Shown here: positions 37,415 to 46,347 of the stretch, in pieces
How positions within the stretch are numbered: the stretch's first letter is position 1
How the letters are laid out: every line of letters starts with the position of its first letter
Source: UBA2561 sp964577275
GTDB taxonomy: Bacteria > Bacteroidota > Bacteroidia > Cytophagales > Thermoflexibacteraceae
NCBI GenBank assembly: GCA_964577275.1
Contig: CAZNYR010000008.1
Location: 1 to 62,892 of the forward strand
Length of the DNA stretch: 62,892 nt
Direction of reading: 5' to 3'
Translations under genes and position numbers: made by a program
Notes under the pieces: generated by a model
The model's input: only the letters and a program-made list of their open reading frames with translations
Told to the model about the DNA's origin: nothing
Database searches by the model: none

Positions 37415-39538
37415 ATGCCCTCCAAACTTCGTGATTTCATCAATGCTATGTGGACACCTATTGTTTTCGTTCGATTGACCGTCTGGCTGATTATCGGAAT
37501 TAGTATGTACTTAATTTTTGAGCCAAAATTTGATTTTTGGATAGAAATTTTCGGATTCATGCTTTTGATTTATGCCTTATGCCTGAAAAAATCTCAAAAA
37601 TCAGCACAAAAAGATTATTTTTCAGGGATGTTGGGTATGATGGCTTTTTGGATAGTTTTACTGTTCGGAATGACACTTACCGACCTGCGAACGCCAGCCC
37701 GCAATCCGATGCACCTGATAAACTGCTCGGATTCTATCACGCATCTAAAAGTTATCTTGACTTCCGACCTGACCGCAAAGCCAAAATCGTACAAAGCGGA
37801 AGCCAAAATTATTCAGTATTTTGCTGATAATCAATGGGTTGAAACTGATTCTAAGATTTTGATATATTTCCAAAAGTCCGCCAAGTTTGCCGATTTTCGG
37901 TACGGTACGAAAGTGATTATCAAGGGAACGCCTCGTCTAATAGAAGCCCCGACAAATCCAGAAGCCTTTGATTATCAACGCCATCTGAAATATCAAGGCA
38001 TTTATCATCAAATGTACGTTCCTGATTATTCTGCCCAAAAAATGGGAACTGCACCGCCTTATTTTTTGATGGATTTTGCCTTGCAAATTCGCCGAAAATG
38101 TGCCGAAATATTTTCTAATTATCTCGAAAATCCACGCACCGCAGGCATTATCAAAGCCTTGATTTTGGGTATCAAAACGGGAATTGATAACGAACTTCGG
38201 GAGCAATATGCTTCGGCAGGCGTGATGCACATTCTGGCAGTTTCGGGCTTGCACGTAGGGATTATTTTCAAAATTATCGAGTGGTTTTTGGGCTTTCTGA
38301 ACCGAACACGGCGCGGAAAATTGATTTTTGCCTTGCTGATGACCTTGATTTTGTTTTTTTACGCCTTAATTACGGGCTTTTCGCCTTCGGTCGTCAGGGC
38401 GGTGGTAATGTTTTCTTGCGTTACGTGGGCAAATGCAACGCAAAGAGTATCAAGCACTTACAATACGATTGCTTTTTCGGCATTCGTGATGTTATGTTAC
38501 GACCCGTATTTTCTGACGCAAGTTGGTTTTCAACTTTCGTATTTGGCGGTCATCGGGATTGTTTATTTTTATCCCAAATGGCATTATCGCTGGACTCCGC
38601 CCAACCGTGTGAGCCGTTTGATTTGGGAACTCATGTTGGTTTCGATGTGCGCCCAAATCACCGTAACGCCACTTAGTTTGCTGTATTTCAATCAGTTTCC
38701 TGTTTATTTCCTGCTGGCAAATGTGTTGATTGTGCCGTTTATTTCGCTCTTTATTGGGCTGGGCTTAGGCATTTTGGGCGTTGCTGTGTTTGAGGCGTGG
38801 TCAGCAGTTTTGCCAAAACTTCTGGGACAAGTATTGGATATATTGCTCAATGGAATGAATCATAGTTTGTTCATTATCAATAAGTTACCTCATCATTTAA
38901 TCCAAAATATTTCCATCACATTTTTTGAAATGTGTCTGCTTTATGGCATTATTATCAGCGTAACGTGCGTGTTTGTTCTTCGGCGATTTTGGATAATTTA
39001 TCTGGTAATCGGATGGGTCGCCGTATTTGTGAGTTTCAATTTATATCATTACAAAGTGTCTTCTGAACAAAAACTTTTGTCAATTTATAACCTCAAATCT
39101 TCTCATGTGGGATTAATTGACGGACATCAGGGTATTTTTATTGCCGATTCACTCACAATTCATGACAAAAAACAGTTTGAAAGTCAAATTTTAGGGCATT
39201 GGCGCAATAAAGGCATTAAAGAAATAAAGTGTTTAACGTTTGAAGATGTAATGTGTAATGAATTTGCTTTTTATGTCAAATTTAATAAAAAGATTTTGTT
39301 ACTGAATGTCAATGCGCCAAGCATTGACCTTTCAAAATTGCCTGATGCCGATATTTTCATCGTACCAGTTCGGTTCAGTTATTTCTTTAAAAAATTAAAC
39401 GAAAAACAGTTCAAACATATCATTGTTACGGGAGTTCGACCTTATCATTCGGTGGATGCCTTGGAATTAGTGCTGACTTCCAAAGCCGAAAAAATCACGT
39501 TGATTGCCCAAAATCAATATTTTGAACAAAGATATTAA
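37415..39538 (+). CDS. comEC: ComEC/Rec2-family DNA-uptake channel protein
   Basis: A 707-aa polytopic membrane protein. An N-terminal DUF4131-like domain (two membrane helices plus an OB-like region, residues about 20-200) is followed by the competence core with about 7-8 helices, including IIKALILGIKTGIDNELREQYASAGVMH-type sequence (GVMHILAVSGLHVGII) and GFSPSVVRAVVMF. The C-terminal 150 residues look like a reduced metallo-hydrolase-like domain without the HxHxDH motif, as in other Bacteroidota ComEC proteins. It would move single-stranded DNA across the inner membrane during transformation. The ATG at 37415 is preferred over the TTG at 37406. Confidence 0.92.
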   Translation: MPSKLRDFINAMWTPIVFVRLTVWLIIGISMYLIFEPKFDFWIEIFGFMLLIYALCLKKSQKSAQKDYFSGMLGMMAFWIVLLFGMTLTDLRTPARNPMHLINCSDSITHLKVILTSDLTAKPKSYKAEAKIIQYFADNQWVETDSKILIYFQKSAKFADFRYGTKVIIKGTPRLIEAPTNPEAFDYQRHLKYQGIYHQMYVPDYSAQKMGTAPPYFLMDFALQIRRKCAEIFSNYLENPRTAGIIKALILGIKTGIDNELREQYASAGVMHILAVSGLHVGIIFKIIEWFLGFLNRTRRGKLIFALLMTLILFFYALITGFSPSVVRAVVMFSCVTWANATQRVSSTYNTIAFSAFVMLCYDPYFLTQVGFQLSYLAVIGIVYFYPKWHYRWTPPNRVSRLIWELMLVSMCAQITVTPLSLLYFNQFPVYFLLANVLIVPFISLFIGLGLGILGVAVFEAWSAVLPKLLGQVLDILLNGMNHSLFIINKLPHHLIQNISITFFEMCLLYGIIISVTCVFVLRRFWIIYLVIGWVAVFVSFNLYHYKVSSEQKLLSIYNLKSSHVGLIDGHQGIFIADSLTIHDKKQFESQILGHWRNKGIKEIKCLTFEDVMCNEFAFYVKFNKKILLLNVNAPSIDLSKLPDADIFIVPVRFSYFFKKLNEKQFKHIIVTGVRPYHSVDALELVLTSKAEKITLIAQNQYFEQRY

Positions 39539-39668
39539 GTCGTTTTATTTTGGGATAAATTATTGTCTTACAAATATTTAATTTGAAAACCAATAATTGT
39601 ATTTTTCTAAGAAATAAAATCGCTTTGTAAAGAACTTACGTAAGAAAGTCAAAAAATATTCCCGAAAT

Positions 39669-39700
39669 ATTGTACGCAAAACAATCCGCCCTTACCTTTG
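39669..39700 (+). promoter_or_regulatory. Promoter for the 54-aa ORF
   Basis: ATTG (39669-39672), a 20-nt spacer and TACCTTTG (39693-39700), an exact TAnnTTTG. A short hairpin ATGAC-ACTT-GTCAT followed by six T lies at 39715-39734, shortly after the expected transcription start, and could attenuate transcription. The leader to the ORF is about 100 nt. Confidence 0.6.
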
Positions 39701-39808
39701 TGCAACCGAATTTTATGACACTTGTCATTTTTTATTCAAATCATGTATATTTTTTTTGTATCACCTTTACTGCTGTTTAGTTCATAAATCAAACAAACCA
39801 TCATTCCT

Positions 39809-39973
39809 ATGTATTTTTCAAGTTCAGTTTATTCGTATCCTATCACGGACGCAGCGAAGTTTTTTAGTCAGAAAGACAAAAAACCAGCGCAAAGTTTAAG
39901 TTTGTCATCCGAATCATTGCCCAAAATGAAGGCGACTCCGTCTATGGCTAAGGAAAAACCTAACTCTAACTAA
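39809..39973 (+). CDS. Small 54-aa protein, Ser/Lys-rich, unrecognised
   Basis: ATG at 39809 to TAA at 39973. The protein starts MYFSSSVYSYPITDAAKFF, then Ser/Lys/Pro-rich sequence ending AKEKPNSN. There is no signal peptide or membrane segment; it would be a small basic soluble protein. It sits in an otherwise gene-free 560-nt stretch between comEC and the stress-type gene, with a promoter about 110 nt upstream and an intrinsic terminator 30 nt downstream, so an independent transcript is likely. It matches nothing I recognise; a regulatory RNA with an incidental ORF is the alternative. Confidence 0.5.
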   Translation: MYFSSSVYSYPITDAAKFFSQKDKKPAQSLSLSSESLPKMKATPSMAKEKPNSN

Positions 39974-40002
39974 ATCAATAATTTACGAATAAAAACACGC
40001 CC

Positions 40003-40038
40003 AAAAAGCCTTTATCTATTTCGGATGAAGGCTTTTTT
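40003..40038 (+). terminator. Intrinsic terminator after the 54-aa ORF
   Basis: Stem aaaaagcctt (40003-40012) / aaggcttttt (40028-40037) with weak pairing continuing into the 15-nt loop and a T-run on the right. The A-rich left arm would also allow termination from the opposite strand. Confidence 0.8.
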
Positions 40039-40102
40039 GAAGGTTATTTTTTATGCCTGCCAAGTTTTCAAACTTCGGGAGGTTTCGTATGTGCATTTAA
40101 TA

Positions 40103-40604
40103 TTAAATATGTTTATCAAGTTGGAGCGTTTCGGTATCATTAAGGAGTTTTTCGGCGCGATGTACGTGATCTTCATTGCCTTGAAAAACGACCAGATATT
40201 TGCCGACTTGGAGATGTTTTTGATAGGACAAAACGCCTTCTTTGCCTACGCNNNNNNNNNNCCATTAATGCGCCCAAAACACCGCCACTCGCCGAGCCAA
40301 TGGAAAATCCACCGACCGCACCGACCAGTGCGCCACTCATGTACAAAACGCCTAATCCGGGTACGGTAATCATGCTCAAACCCGTGAGCAAGCCCAAAAT
40401 ACTTCCCAAAACGGCACCGATTGTTACGCCTCGTTCCATGGCTTCCTCGCCTGAATGGGTTTCGATGTTATTTTCGACAATATCCGCTTTGCCTATGATG
40501 GAGATTTTGTCGAGGTCAAAACCGTTTTGTTCTAATTTTTTGACTGCATCAATCGCCTTATCGTGCGTGTGATACACGCCAACTGTTGCATTTAAGTTTT
40601 CCAT
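40103..40604 (-). CDS. General-stress-type membrane-associated protein (DUF1269-like), split by an assembly gap
   Basis: N-terminal half: MENLNATVGVYHTHDKAIDA, a ferredoxin-like flexible domain used in general stress protein 17M-type proteins, then a Gly-rich double hydrophobic segment (VTIGAVLGSILGLLTGLSM ... GALVGAVGGFSIG). Ten Ns at 40252-40261 break the frame. Removing them joins GVLGALM to GVGKEGVLSYQKHLQVGKYL and continues to HRAEKLLNDTETLQLDKHI before a TAA at 40103-40105. This restores a normal family C-terminus and a 163-aa protein. No missing bases are needed, so the gap appears to have zero real length. Function in the family is poorly known; linked to stress in name only. Confidence 0.78.
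40252..40261. other. Assembly gap (10 N) inside the stress-type gene
   Basis: Ten Ns, a placeholder length that shifts the reading frame. The protein reads through correctly when they are deleted, suggesting that two contigs abut here. Confidence 0.85.
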
Positions 40605-40815
40605 TTTTTTGAGGTTTTATGGTGTTACAGCCTATCTGGGAAAAACCTTTCCCTACTTAATTAAACGTAAGAAATAGTTAAAAGTTCTTTTTTTGAAGGG
40701 ACTAAAAGTAGAGATAAAAAGGCAATTTTTCTTCGTTTTTTCCGAAAAAATCAATACTTTAGGCAATTACATTGGTGTCCGAAAATTGTGCCGAACTATA
40801 AGCAAACCAAAATAT

Positions 40816-43098
40816 ATGAACGAAGAGAAAACCCAAACGCTTTCGATGCGCTCTGCACCGCAGGGCAAAAGTACAGGAGCGTTAATTAGTTTGAGTAATA
40901 AACTCAAAGCCAAAGAGATACGCCGTCCGATGGAATTTCAGAAATTTCTGGACATGACCGCCCGAAAACCCGAATTGGTGTTACGGGATATTTTCCGATT
41001 TTTTCACGATATGATTTATCATTATGTTCACGAAACTGAAGTGGATGAATCGGATACGCATAAAATTAGCTTTAGTAATTATAATTTTAGTGGCTTATTC
41101 CAGCGAAGCACAGACGACCCATTTTTTTCGGATAAAATTTTTGCTTCTCGCTTTATGACTTTGGTTAATGGCTTAACCAAAGCCACACAAGTCAATCGGA
41201 TTTTTTTGTTTGAAGGTCCTCCGGGCAGTGGCAAAAGTACATTTATGAATAATCTTTTTCAGCGACTTGAGGAGTACAGCAAAACCCCCGCAGGCACGAT
41301 GTACTCTTCTTTTTGGCGATTGGATGTCGAAAAATTAGGCGGCTTGCCGGTGGTCGAGCAGATTTTAGCCAACGATAAGGAAAATCATCAGGTTTCCCAA
41401 ACTTATGATGGAAGCCGAAAATATATCGAATTTGAATGCCCGAACCGAGACCATCCCATTTTGCAAGTACCCAAAGATTATCGAAGTCGATTTCTGGACG
41501 AACTCATTGCAGATGGCGAATTTAAACGCCAACTTTTTAACAGTAAAGAATACGAATGGGTCAGAAAAGATACACCGTGCAGTATTTGTACTTCGATTTA
41601 TGATGCCTTGCTTGAGGAATTGGGCGACCCCATGGAGGTTTTCAAGATGCTTTATGTCCGAAAGGCGCAATTTAATCGGCAGTTCGGGACGGGCATTAGT
41701 GTCTATAATCCGGGCGACCCTTATGTCAATATTCCTATCAAAAATCCGCAGGTGCAGGGTGCTTTGAATGGTGTTTTCAAAAATGACTCGGTGAATTTCT
41801 TGTATTCGGGTTTGGCACGAACCAATAATGGCGTTTTTGCCCTCATGGACATCAAAGAAAATAACGTCAAACGCCTGATGGATTTGCATGGCATTATCAG
41901 TGATGGCGTGCATAAAGTGGAGCATATCGAGGAGCGCATCAAAACCCTGTTTGTGGGTTTGGTCAATCCTGCGGACAAAAAACATTACGAAAGTGTGCCG
42001 TCTTTTCGGGATAGGGTCGTTACGGTGAATGTGCCTTATGTGCTGGATTACAACACCGAAGTAGCCATTTATAAAAACAAATTTGGAAATACGGTTACGA
42101 ATTATTTTCTGCCTCGTGTGTTGGATAATGTCGCCAAAATTATTATTTCTTCTCGCCTGAATGCCGAATCGCCCGAAATCAAAGAATGGTTACGCACCCC
42201 TCACAAATACAGCAAATACATGGATAAAAATTTCATGCTCCTAAAAATGGAATTGTATGCAGGAACTGTACCAAATTGGTTATCGGACGAGGACATCAAA
42301 CGGCTGGATAAAAAAACCATGAAATCTATCATAAAGGCTTCACATTCAGAGGGTAATAAAGGATTTTCGGGACGACAAACCCTTGATATTTTTGGTAGTC
42401 TATTGACCAAGCACGGCTATGGTTCTAAGGATAAATTAATCCGAATGGACAAAGTCATTTCGTTTTTCAAAAGAGATGACGAACTCAACCGCAAAATTCC
42501 GCACGGATTCCTCGAAGCCATAGAAGATATGTACGATTATAATGTCTTGCAGGAAGTTAAGGAATCCATTTACTCTTATAATGAAGCGCATATTTCACGA
42601 GATATTCAAAACTATTTATTTGCCGTGAATTTTGAAATAGACGAAGAAATACGAAATCCTTACACGGCTGATAATTTACTCATTACCGAAGAACTTTTTC
42701 GTAATTTTGAGGTCGTATTTTTGGGAAATCGCTCTACGGTGCGCGAACGGCGGTCGTTTCGGACGGAAGTACACGCCGAATATATTTCCAAAACATTAGC
42801 CCAAGAAATTAATTTGGCAAATAAACACATCACCGAAACCGAACAGCATCAAAATATGCTCGAAAAATATACCCGAAATCTCAAGGAAAATGCCCTTGCA
42901 CCTTATCTGGAAAACGAAAATTTCAGGCGTGCCATCCAAGATTACAATACGGATGCTTTCCGAACTTATGATAATCGGTTGAGAAGGGACGTAAAACTTT
43001 TGGTTGATAACTTGACGGGAAAATTCAAATATACGCTGGAAAGTGCCAAACAAGTCAGTATTTATGTCTTGGATAAAAAATTAACCGATAAATATTAA
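40816..43098 (+). CDS. prkA: PrkA-family serine protein kinase (AAA+ NTPase)
   Basis: A 760-aa protein. The AAA+ domain starts with Walker A FEGPPGSGKST near residue 135, preceded by LVLRDIFRFFHDMIYHY, typical of PrkA. Cys-containing segments ECPNRDHP and CSICTSIYD appear between the NTPase parts, and the C-terminal half is the kinase-associated region. PrkA proteins phosphorylate partners during starvation or sporulation. In many bacteria prkA is followed by a DUF444 gene (yeaH) and spoVR; neither follows here, so this is an orphan copy. The ATG at 40816 (MNEEKTQTLSMRS) is used; a TTG at 40693 would add 41 unlikely residues. Confidence 0.88.
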   Translation: MNEEKTQTLSMRSAPQGKSTGALISLSNKLKAKEIRRPMEFQKFLDMTARKPELVLRDIFRFFHDMIYHYVHETEVDESDTHKISFSNYNFSGLFQRSTDDPFFSDKIFASRFMTLVNGLTKATQVNRIFLFEGPPGSGKSTFMNNLFQRLEEYSKTPAGTMYSSFWRLDVEKLGGLPVVEQILANDKENHQVSQTYDGSRKYIEFECPNRDHPILQVPKDYRSRFLDELIADGEFKRQLFNSKEYEWVRKDTPCSICTSIYDALLEELGDPMEVFKMLYVRKAQFNRQFGTGISVYNPGDPYVNIPIKNPQVQGALNGVFKNDSVNFLYSGLARTNNGVFALMDIKENNVKRLMDLHGIISDGVHKVEHIEERIKTLFVGLVNPADKKHYESVPSFRDRVVTVNVPYVLDYNTEVAIYKNKFGNTVTNYFLPRVLDNVAKIIISSRLNAESPEIKEWLRTPHKYSKYMDKNFMLLKMELYAGTVPNWLSDEDIKRLDKKTMKSIIKASHSEGNKGFSGRQTLDIFGSLLTKHGYGSKDKLIRMDKVISFFKRDDELNRKIPHGFLEAIEDMYDYNVLQEVKESIYSYNEAHISRDIQNYLFAVNFEIDEEIRNPYTADNLLITEELFRNFEVVFLGNRSTVRERRSFRTEVHAEYISKTLAQEINLANKHITETEQHQNMLEKYTRNLKENALAPYLENENFRRAIQDYNTDAFRTYDNRLRRDVKLLVDNLTGKFKYTLESAKQVSIYVLDKKLTDKY

Positions 43099-43116
43099 GG
43101 CTTCAAGCATGAGTAT

Positions 43117-43167
43117 CCTTCCAAAAGTAGCCGAAAAATGACAGCATTTTGAAGTACTTTTGGAAGG
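43117..43167 (+). repeat. Long nested inverted repeat after prkA
   Basis: A 13-bp perfect stem ccttccaaaagta (43117-43129) / tacttttggaagg (43155-43167) encloses a smaller hairpin AAAATG-acag-CATTTT. Only a mixed T-rich tail follows (tattttgacgtatttttt), so it may be a weak terminator or an mRNA-end stabiliser before rdgB. Confidence 0.6.
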
Positions 43168-43203
43168 TATTTTGACGTATTTTTTCAACAAAAAAACAAA
43201 GAA

Positions 43204-43791
43204 ATGAAACTTTATACGGCAACACAAAACCCCCATAAAATCCGAGAAATTCGGGAGCGAATCCGAGCGACAAACCCAAGCATCGAACTGCTCGGACTTC
43301 AGGAACTCGGACAAGTTCAAGAGCTTGCCGAAGACTTTGAAACCTTAGAAGAAAATGCCTTTCAGAAAGCCGAATTTATTGCCAATACTTTTCATGTCAG
43401 TTGTTTTGCCGATGATACGGGGCTGGAAGTCGAAGCCCTCAACGGCGCACCCGGCGTATATTCGGCACGTTATGCAGGCGACCAGAAAAATGACGTAGAT
43501 AATATCCGACTTTTGCTCAAAAATTTGGAAAATCAATCCAATCGAAAGGCACAATTTCGGACGGTTATCGCACTGATTCTGGACGAAAAAAAATATCAGT
43601 TTGAAGGCATTATTAAAGGTAAAATTATCGAGCAATCTGCTGGTAATCAAGGTTTTGGATACGACCCCGTGTTTGTGCCTGATGGCTATTCCCAGACTTT
43701 TGCCCAAATGCCATTCACGGAAAAAAATCGAATCAGCCATCGTGCCAAAGCCATAGATAAATTGATAGATTTTTTGCAAAAAATCACCTAA
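43204..43791 (+). CDS. rdgB: XTP/dITP diphosphatase (RdgB/HAM1)
   Basis: A 195-aa house-cleaning pyrophosphatase that hydrolyses non-canonical purine triphosphates (dITP, XTP) to monophosphates and keeps them out of DNA and RNA. Motifs are the N-terminal substrate loop TATQNPHKIREI, catalytic FADDTGLEVEALNGAPGVYSAR, GFGYDPVFVPDG and the C-terminal ISHRAKAIDKL. Cytoplasmic. Ends before a bidirectional terminator shared with hsp20. Confidence 0.96.
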   Translation: MKLYTATQNPHKIREIRERIRATNPSIELLGLQELGQVQELAEDFETLEENAFQKAEFIANTFHVSCFADDTGLEVEALNGAPGVYSARYAGDQKNDVDNIRLLLKNLENQSNRKAQFRTVIALILDEKKYQFEGIIKGKIIEQSAGNQGFGYDPVFVPDGYSQTFAQMPFTEKNRISHRAKAIDKLIDFLQKIT

Positions 43792-43820
43792 TTATCCCTT
43801 GTATTTCGAGGTGCGGACAC

Positions 43821-43858
43821 AAAAAAAACTTGCCCAAAATCACTTTCGGCAAGTTTTC
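43821..43858. terminator. Bidirectional intrinsic terminator
   Basis: Stem aaaacttgcc (43825-43834) / ggcaagtttt (43848-43857). Left flank is eight A, right end is a T-run, so it can stop rdgB (+) and hsp20 (-). Confidence 0.85.
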
Positions 43859-43893
43859 CATCAAACCTAAAAATTTCAGAAACGAAAAAGAAG

Positions 43894-44361
43894 TTACGAA
43901 ATTTCGATGTCCCGTGTGGGGGCTTCGGTGCTTTCCAATTTGGGGAGATGCACCTTCAAAATTCCGTCTTGGTATTGTGCGGTAATCTGCTCTTTATCAA
44001 CCGATTTGGGCAATCGGAATGACCGTTTGAAACGACCAAATCCAAATTCTTTTCGGATAAATTTTTCGCCTTCGGACTCTTCGGGGCGTTCGGCTGAAAT
44101 GGTCAAGATTTGATGTTCCAACTTGATTTTAAAAGCCTCTCGGCTCAAGCCTGCCGCCGAAATATCCAACCGAAATTCGGTTTCGTTTTCAAAGACATTG
44201 ACCGCAGGAATACTCTGAAATTTCCCACCGAAATTTTGGTCAAATTCTCGTGTAAATTCATTAAAAACCGAATCAAATTCTCCGAAAAATTTGTCCGCAA
44301 ATTCGGTAGCGAAGCGGTCGTATTTTTTATCATTCGGATTACATTTTCTGACGTGTACCAT
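43894..44361 (-). CDS. Small heat shock protein (Hsp20/alpha-crystallin)
   Basis: A 155-aa ATP-independent holdase chaperone. The alpha-crystallin domain runs from about residue 50 (IPAVNVFENETEFRLDISAAG) to the conserved A-x-x-x-x-G-x-L segment AQYQDGILKVHLPK. The N-terminus (FADKFFGEFDSVFNEFTREF) is the usual variable oligomerisation arm. A single gene; no heat-shock operator such as CIRCE was found in the 273-nt upstream region. Confidence 0.93.
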   Translation of the reverse strand: MVHVRKCNPNDKKYDRFATEFADKFFGEFDSVFNEFTREFDQNFGGKFQSIPAVNVFENETEFRLDISAAGLSREAFKIKLEHQILTISAERPEESEGEKFIRKEFGFGRFKRSFRLPKSVDKEQITAQYQDGILKVHLPKLESTEAPTRDIEIS

Positions 44362-44578
44362 GAGTTTTTGTGATTTATTTTAGTTTAACATTCAATTTCT
44401 AACCAAATACACTTGCCGATGTTCAAGAGCCGTACCAATTCCAAAAAAATATTTTATAAAGTCAAAACGGCATGAAAAATATATTTTGAATGATTTTTTG
44501 ATTAATTTTCATGTCAAAATGACATAATTAAAACTCTAAAGATTGACAAAACGTAATTTTTTTGGTCAGGATTTCTTG

Positions 44579-44586
44579 TAATTTTG
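44579..44586 (+). promoter_or_regulatory. -7 promoter element upstream of lipB
   Basis: TAATTTTG is an exact TAnnTTTG, 48 nt before the lipB start. The only upstream TTTG (44561-44564) is 14 nt away, closer than the usual 17-21. The rest of 44362-44578 is AT-rich with no ORF. Confidence 0.45.
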
Positions 44587-44634
44587 TGCGGAAAAGAAAT
44601 CGTAAAAGAATCCATGTGATTTAATGATTTTCAA

Positions 44635-45351
44635 ATGCCAAAAAATACAAAAGTCATTTTACAAACCTTAGGGCAGATGCCGTATCAAGAAGCGTGGGAT
44701 TATCAGACGCAACTTTTTGAGGGAATTATCGCCCAAAAGATACAAAATCGGAAAGTCTTACCCGAAAATCAGACCCCTACGCCGAATTATTTGCTTTTTT
44801 GTGAGCATCCGCACGTTTATACGTTGGGCAAAAGTGGAAAAAAAACTCATTTATTGCTGACCGAAACGGAACTCCAAACTCAAGGCATCGAATATTATCC
44901 CATTAATCGGGGTGGCGATATTACCTATCACGGCGAGGGACAGGTCGTGTGTTATCCAATTTTGGATTTAGATAATTTTTTTACGGATATTCATAAATAT
45001 TTGCGATTTTTGGAAGAAGCCGTCATTCGGACTTTGGCAGAATATGACCTCCGAGCGGGGCGCATCGAAAAACTTACGGGCGTTTGGCTTGATTTTGAGG
45101 AACAAAAAAATCCCCGTAAAATTTGTGCGATGGGCGTAAAAGCCAGCCGATGGGTTACGATGCACGGATTTGCACTCAATGTCAATACCGATTTGTCCTA
45201 TTTTGGGTATATTGTTCCGTGCGGTATCCAAGATAAAGCCGTAACTTCGATGGCACAAGAGCTTCATCGGCAAATACCGATGAATGAAGTCCAAACCAAA
45301 CTTGAGCATCATCTTGCCCAACTTTTTGGTATGGATTTGATTACCAAATGA
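44635..45351 (+). CDS. lipB: Octanoyl-[acyl-carrier-protein]:protein octanoyltransferase
   Basis: A 238-aa enzyme that moves octanoyl from ACP to lipoyl domains, the first step of lipoate synthesis. Motifs are CEHPHVYTLGKSGK, RGGDITYHGEGQVVCYPIL and the catalytic pair: Lys in CAMGVKASRWV and Cys in YIVPCGI. Cytoplasmic. lipA, which often lies nearby, is not in the window. Confidence 0.96.
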   Translation: MPKNTKVILQTLGQMPYQEAWDYQTQLFEGIIAQKIQNRKVLPENQTPTPNYLLFCEHPHVYTLGKSGKKTHLLLTETELQTQGIEYYPINRGGDITYHGEGQVVCYPILDLDNFFTDIHKYLRFLEEAVIRTLAEYDLRAGRIEKLTGVWLDFEEQKNPRKICAMGVKASRWVTMHGFALNVNTDLSYFGYIVPCGIQDKAVTSMAQELHRQIPMNEVQTKLEHHLAQLFGMDLITK

Positions 45352-45361
45352 TGCCCAACGA

Positions 45362-45392
45362 TTTGTAGGTTCGAGGTTTTTCTGTATTTTTG
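45362..45392 (+). promoter_or_regulatory. Consensus Bacteroidota promoter for corA
   Basis: TTTG (45362-45365), a 19-nt spacer and TATTTTTG (45385-45392), a complete match to the primary sigma consensus of the phylum. The corA start is about 46 nt downstream. Confidence 0.78.
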
Positions 45393-45438
45393 GGAATCCG
45401 ATTATCGGCAAATCCGCTTGATTTAAAGTCTAAAAGAT

Positions 45439-46347
45439 ATGACAGACACCGTAGTCAAAAAAGTAAGTTGCACATGGATTCATTTGATTGACCCTACGTT
45501 TCGCGAACTGGCGGAGGTGTCCATCCAATTTGATTTGCCGAGCGGATTGGTCAATGATTGCCTTGAACCTGAACACCTCCCCAAACTCGAACGCATCGGA
45601 AAAGTGTCTTTTATTATTGCGCGCGCCTATGATGATAGGTCGCCCGAAAATGCCGATACGATTCGGAAATTAACCAACAAAGTAGCCATTTTTTTGGGAC
45701 GAGATTTCCTGATTACGATTCAACGGAGCGACCACGAATATATGCGTGTGTTGCGGAACAAATGGCGCGTCAAGAAAGAAGACCGAAATATGTCTTTCAA
45801 AATTATAAATGATATTTTTACGGCGGTTTTGCAATCTTTTGACGAACCCATTTCATACACCACCGAGGCAGTCGAAGCCTACGAAGAGGATATTTTTAAG
45901 GGAAGAAATCAGGAAGCCATCATTCAGGCGATGTATTTATTGCGCCGTAAAGGTGTGGTTTACAAGAAGATACTCTTTATGACCAAAGATATTTTTTCCA
46001 AAATAAATTATAATTATCCGCAGAGGTCAAGCATTTATCAAGATAATAATGATAAAACGATTGAACTAAATTATTATGCCGAACAATTAGTAACGGATGC
46101 CAACGATTTGTTGAGTATTCATTTGGCATTGGCTTCGCATCGCACCAACGAAGTGATGCGGGTTTTGACCATTTTATCCGCTTTTTTCTTGCCGCTGACC
46201 TTTTTGGTGGGCGTTTATGGCATGAATTTTCAATATATGCCCGAACTCAATTCGGTCTATGGGTATCCTTTCTTTTGGGGATTTGCGATTGCAATAGTTT
46301 TGGTTATCTTCTTGGTTTTCAAGCGACAAGGCTGGCTAAATCGGTAG
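45439..46347 (+). CDS. corA: CorA-family divalent cation (Mg2+) channel
   Basis: A 302-aa protein with a long cytoplasmic helical N-terminal domain and two C-terminal membrane helices. The gating/selectivity motif YGMNFQYMPE lies between the helices at about residues 258-267, and the basic C-terminus VFKRQGWLNR is typical. It forms a homopentamer that lets in Mg2+; Co2+ or Zn2+ transport by related proteins is possible. It ends in a 12-nt overlap with the convergent scpA. Confidence 0.92.
   Translation: MTDTVVKKVSCTWIHLIDPTFRELAEVSIQFDLPSGLVNDCLEPEHLPKLERIGKVSFIIARAYDDRSPENADTIRKLTNKVAIFLGRDFLITIQRSDHEYMRVLRNKWRVKKEDRNMSFKIINDIFTAVLQSFDEPISYTTEAVEAYEEDIFKGRNQEAIIQAMYLLRRKGVVYKKILFMTKDIFSKINYNYPQRSSIYQDNNDKTIELNYYAEQLVTDANDLLSIHLALASHRTNEVMRVLTILSAFFLPLTFLVGVYGMNFQYMPELNSVYGYPFFWGFAIAIVLVIFLVFKRQGWLNR

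Noticed and set aside
40025..40369. 114-aa plus-strand frame across the second assembly gap
   Set aside because: It is antisense to the stress-type gene, crosses Ns and lies directly on the terminator of the 54-aa ORF.
40693..40815. Upstream TTG start for prkA
   Set aside because: It would add 41 residues (FFFVFSEK-type sequence) without family resemblance; ATG at 40816 is better.
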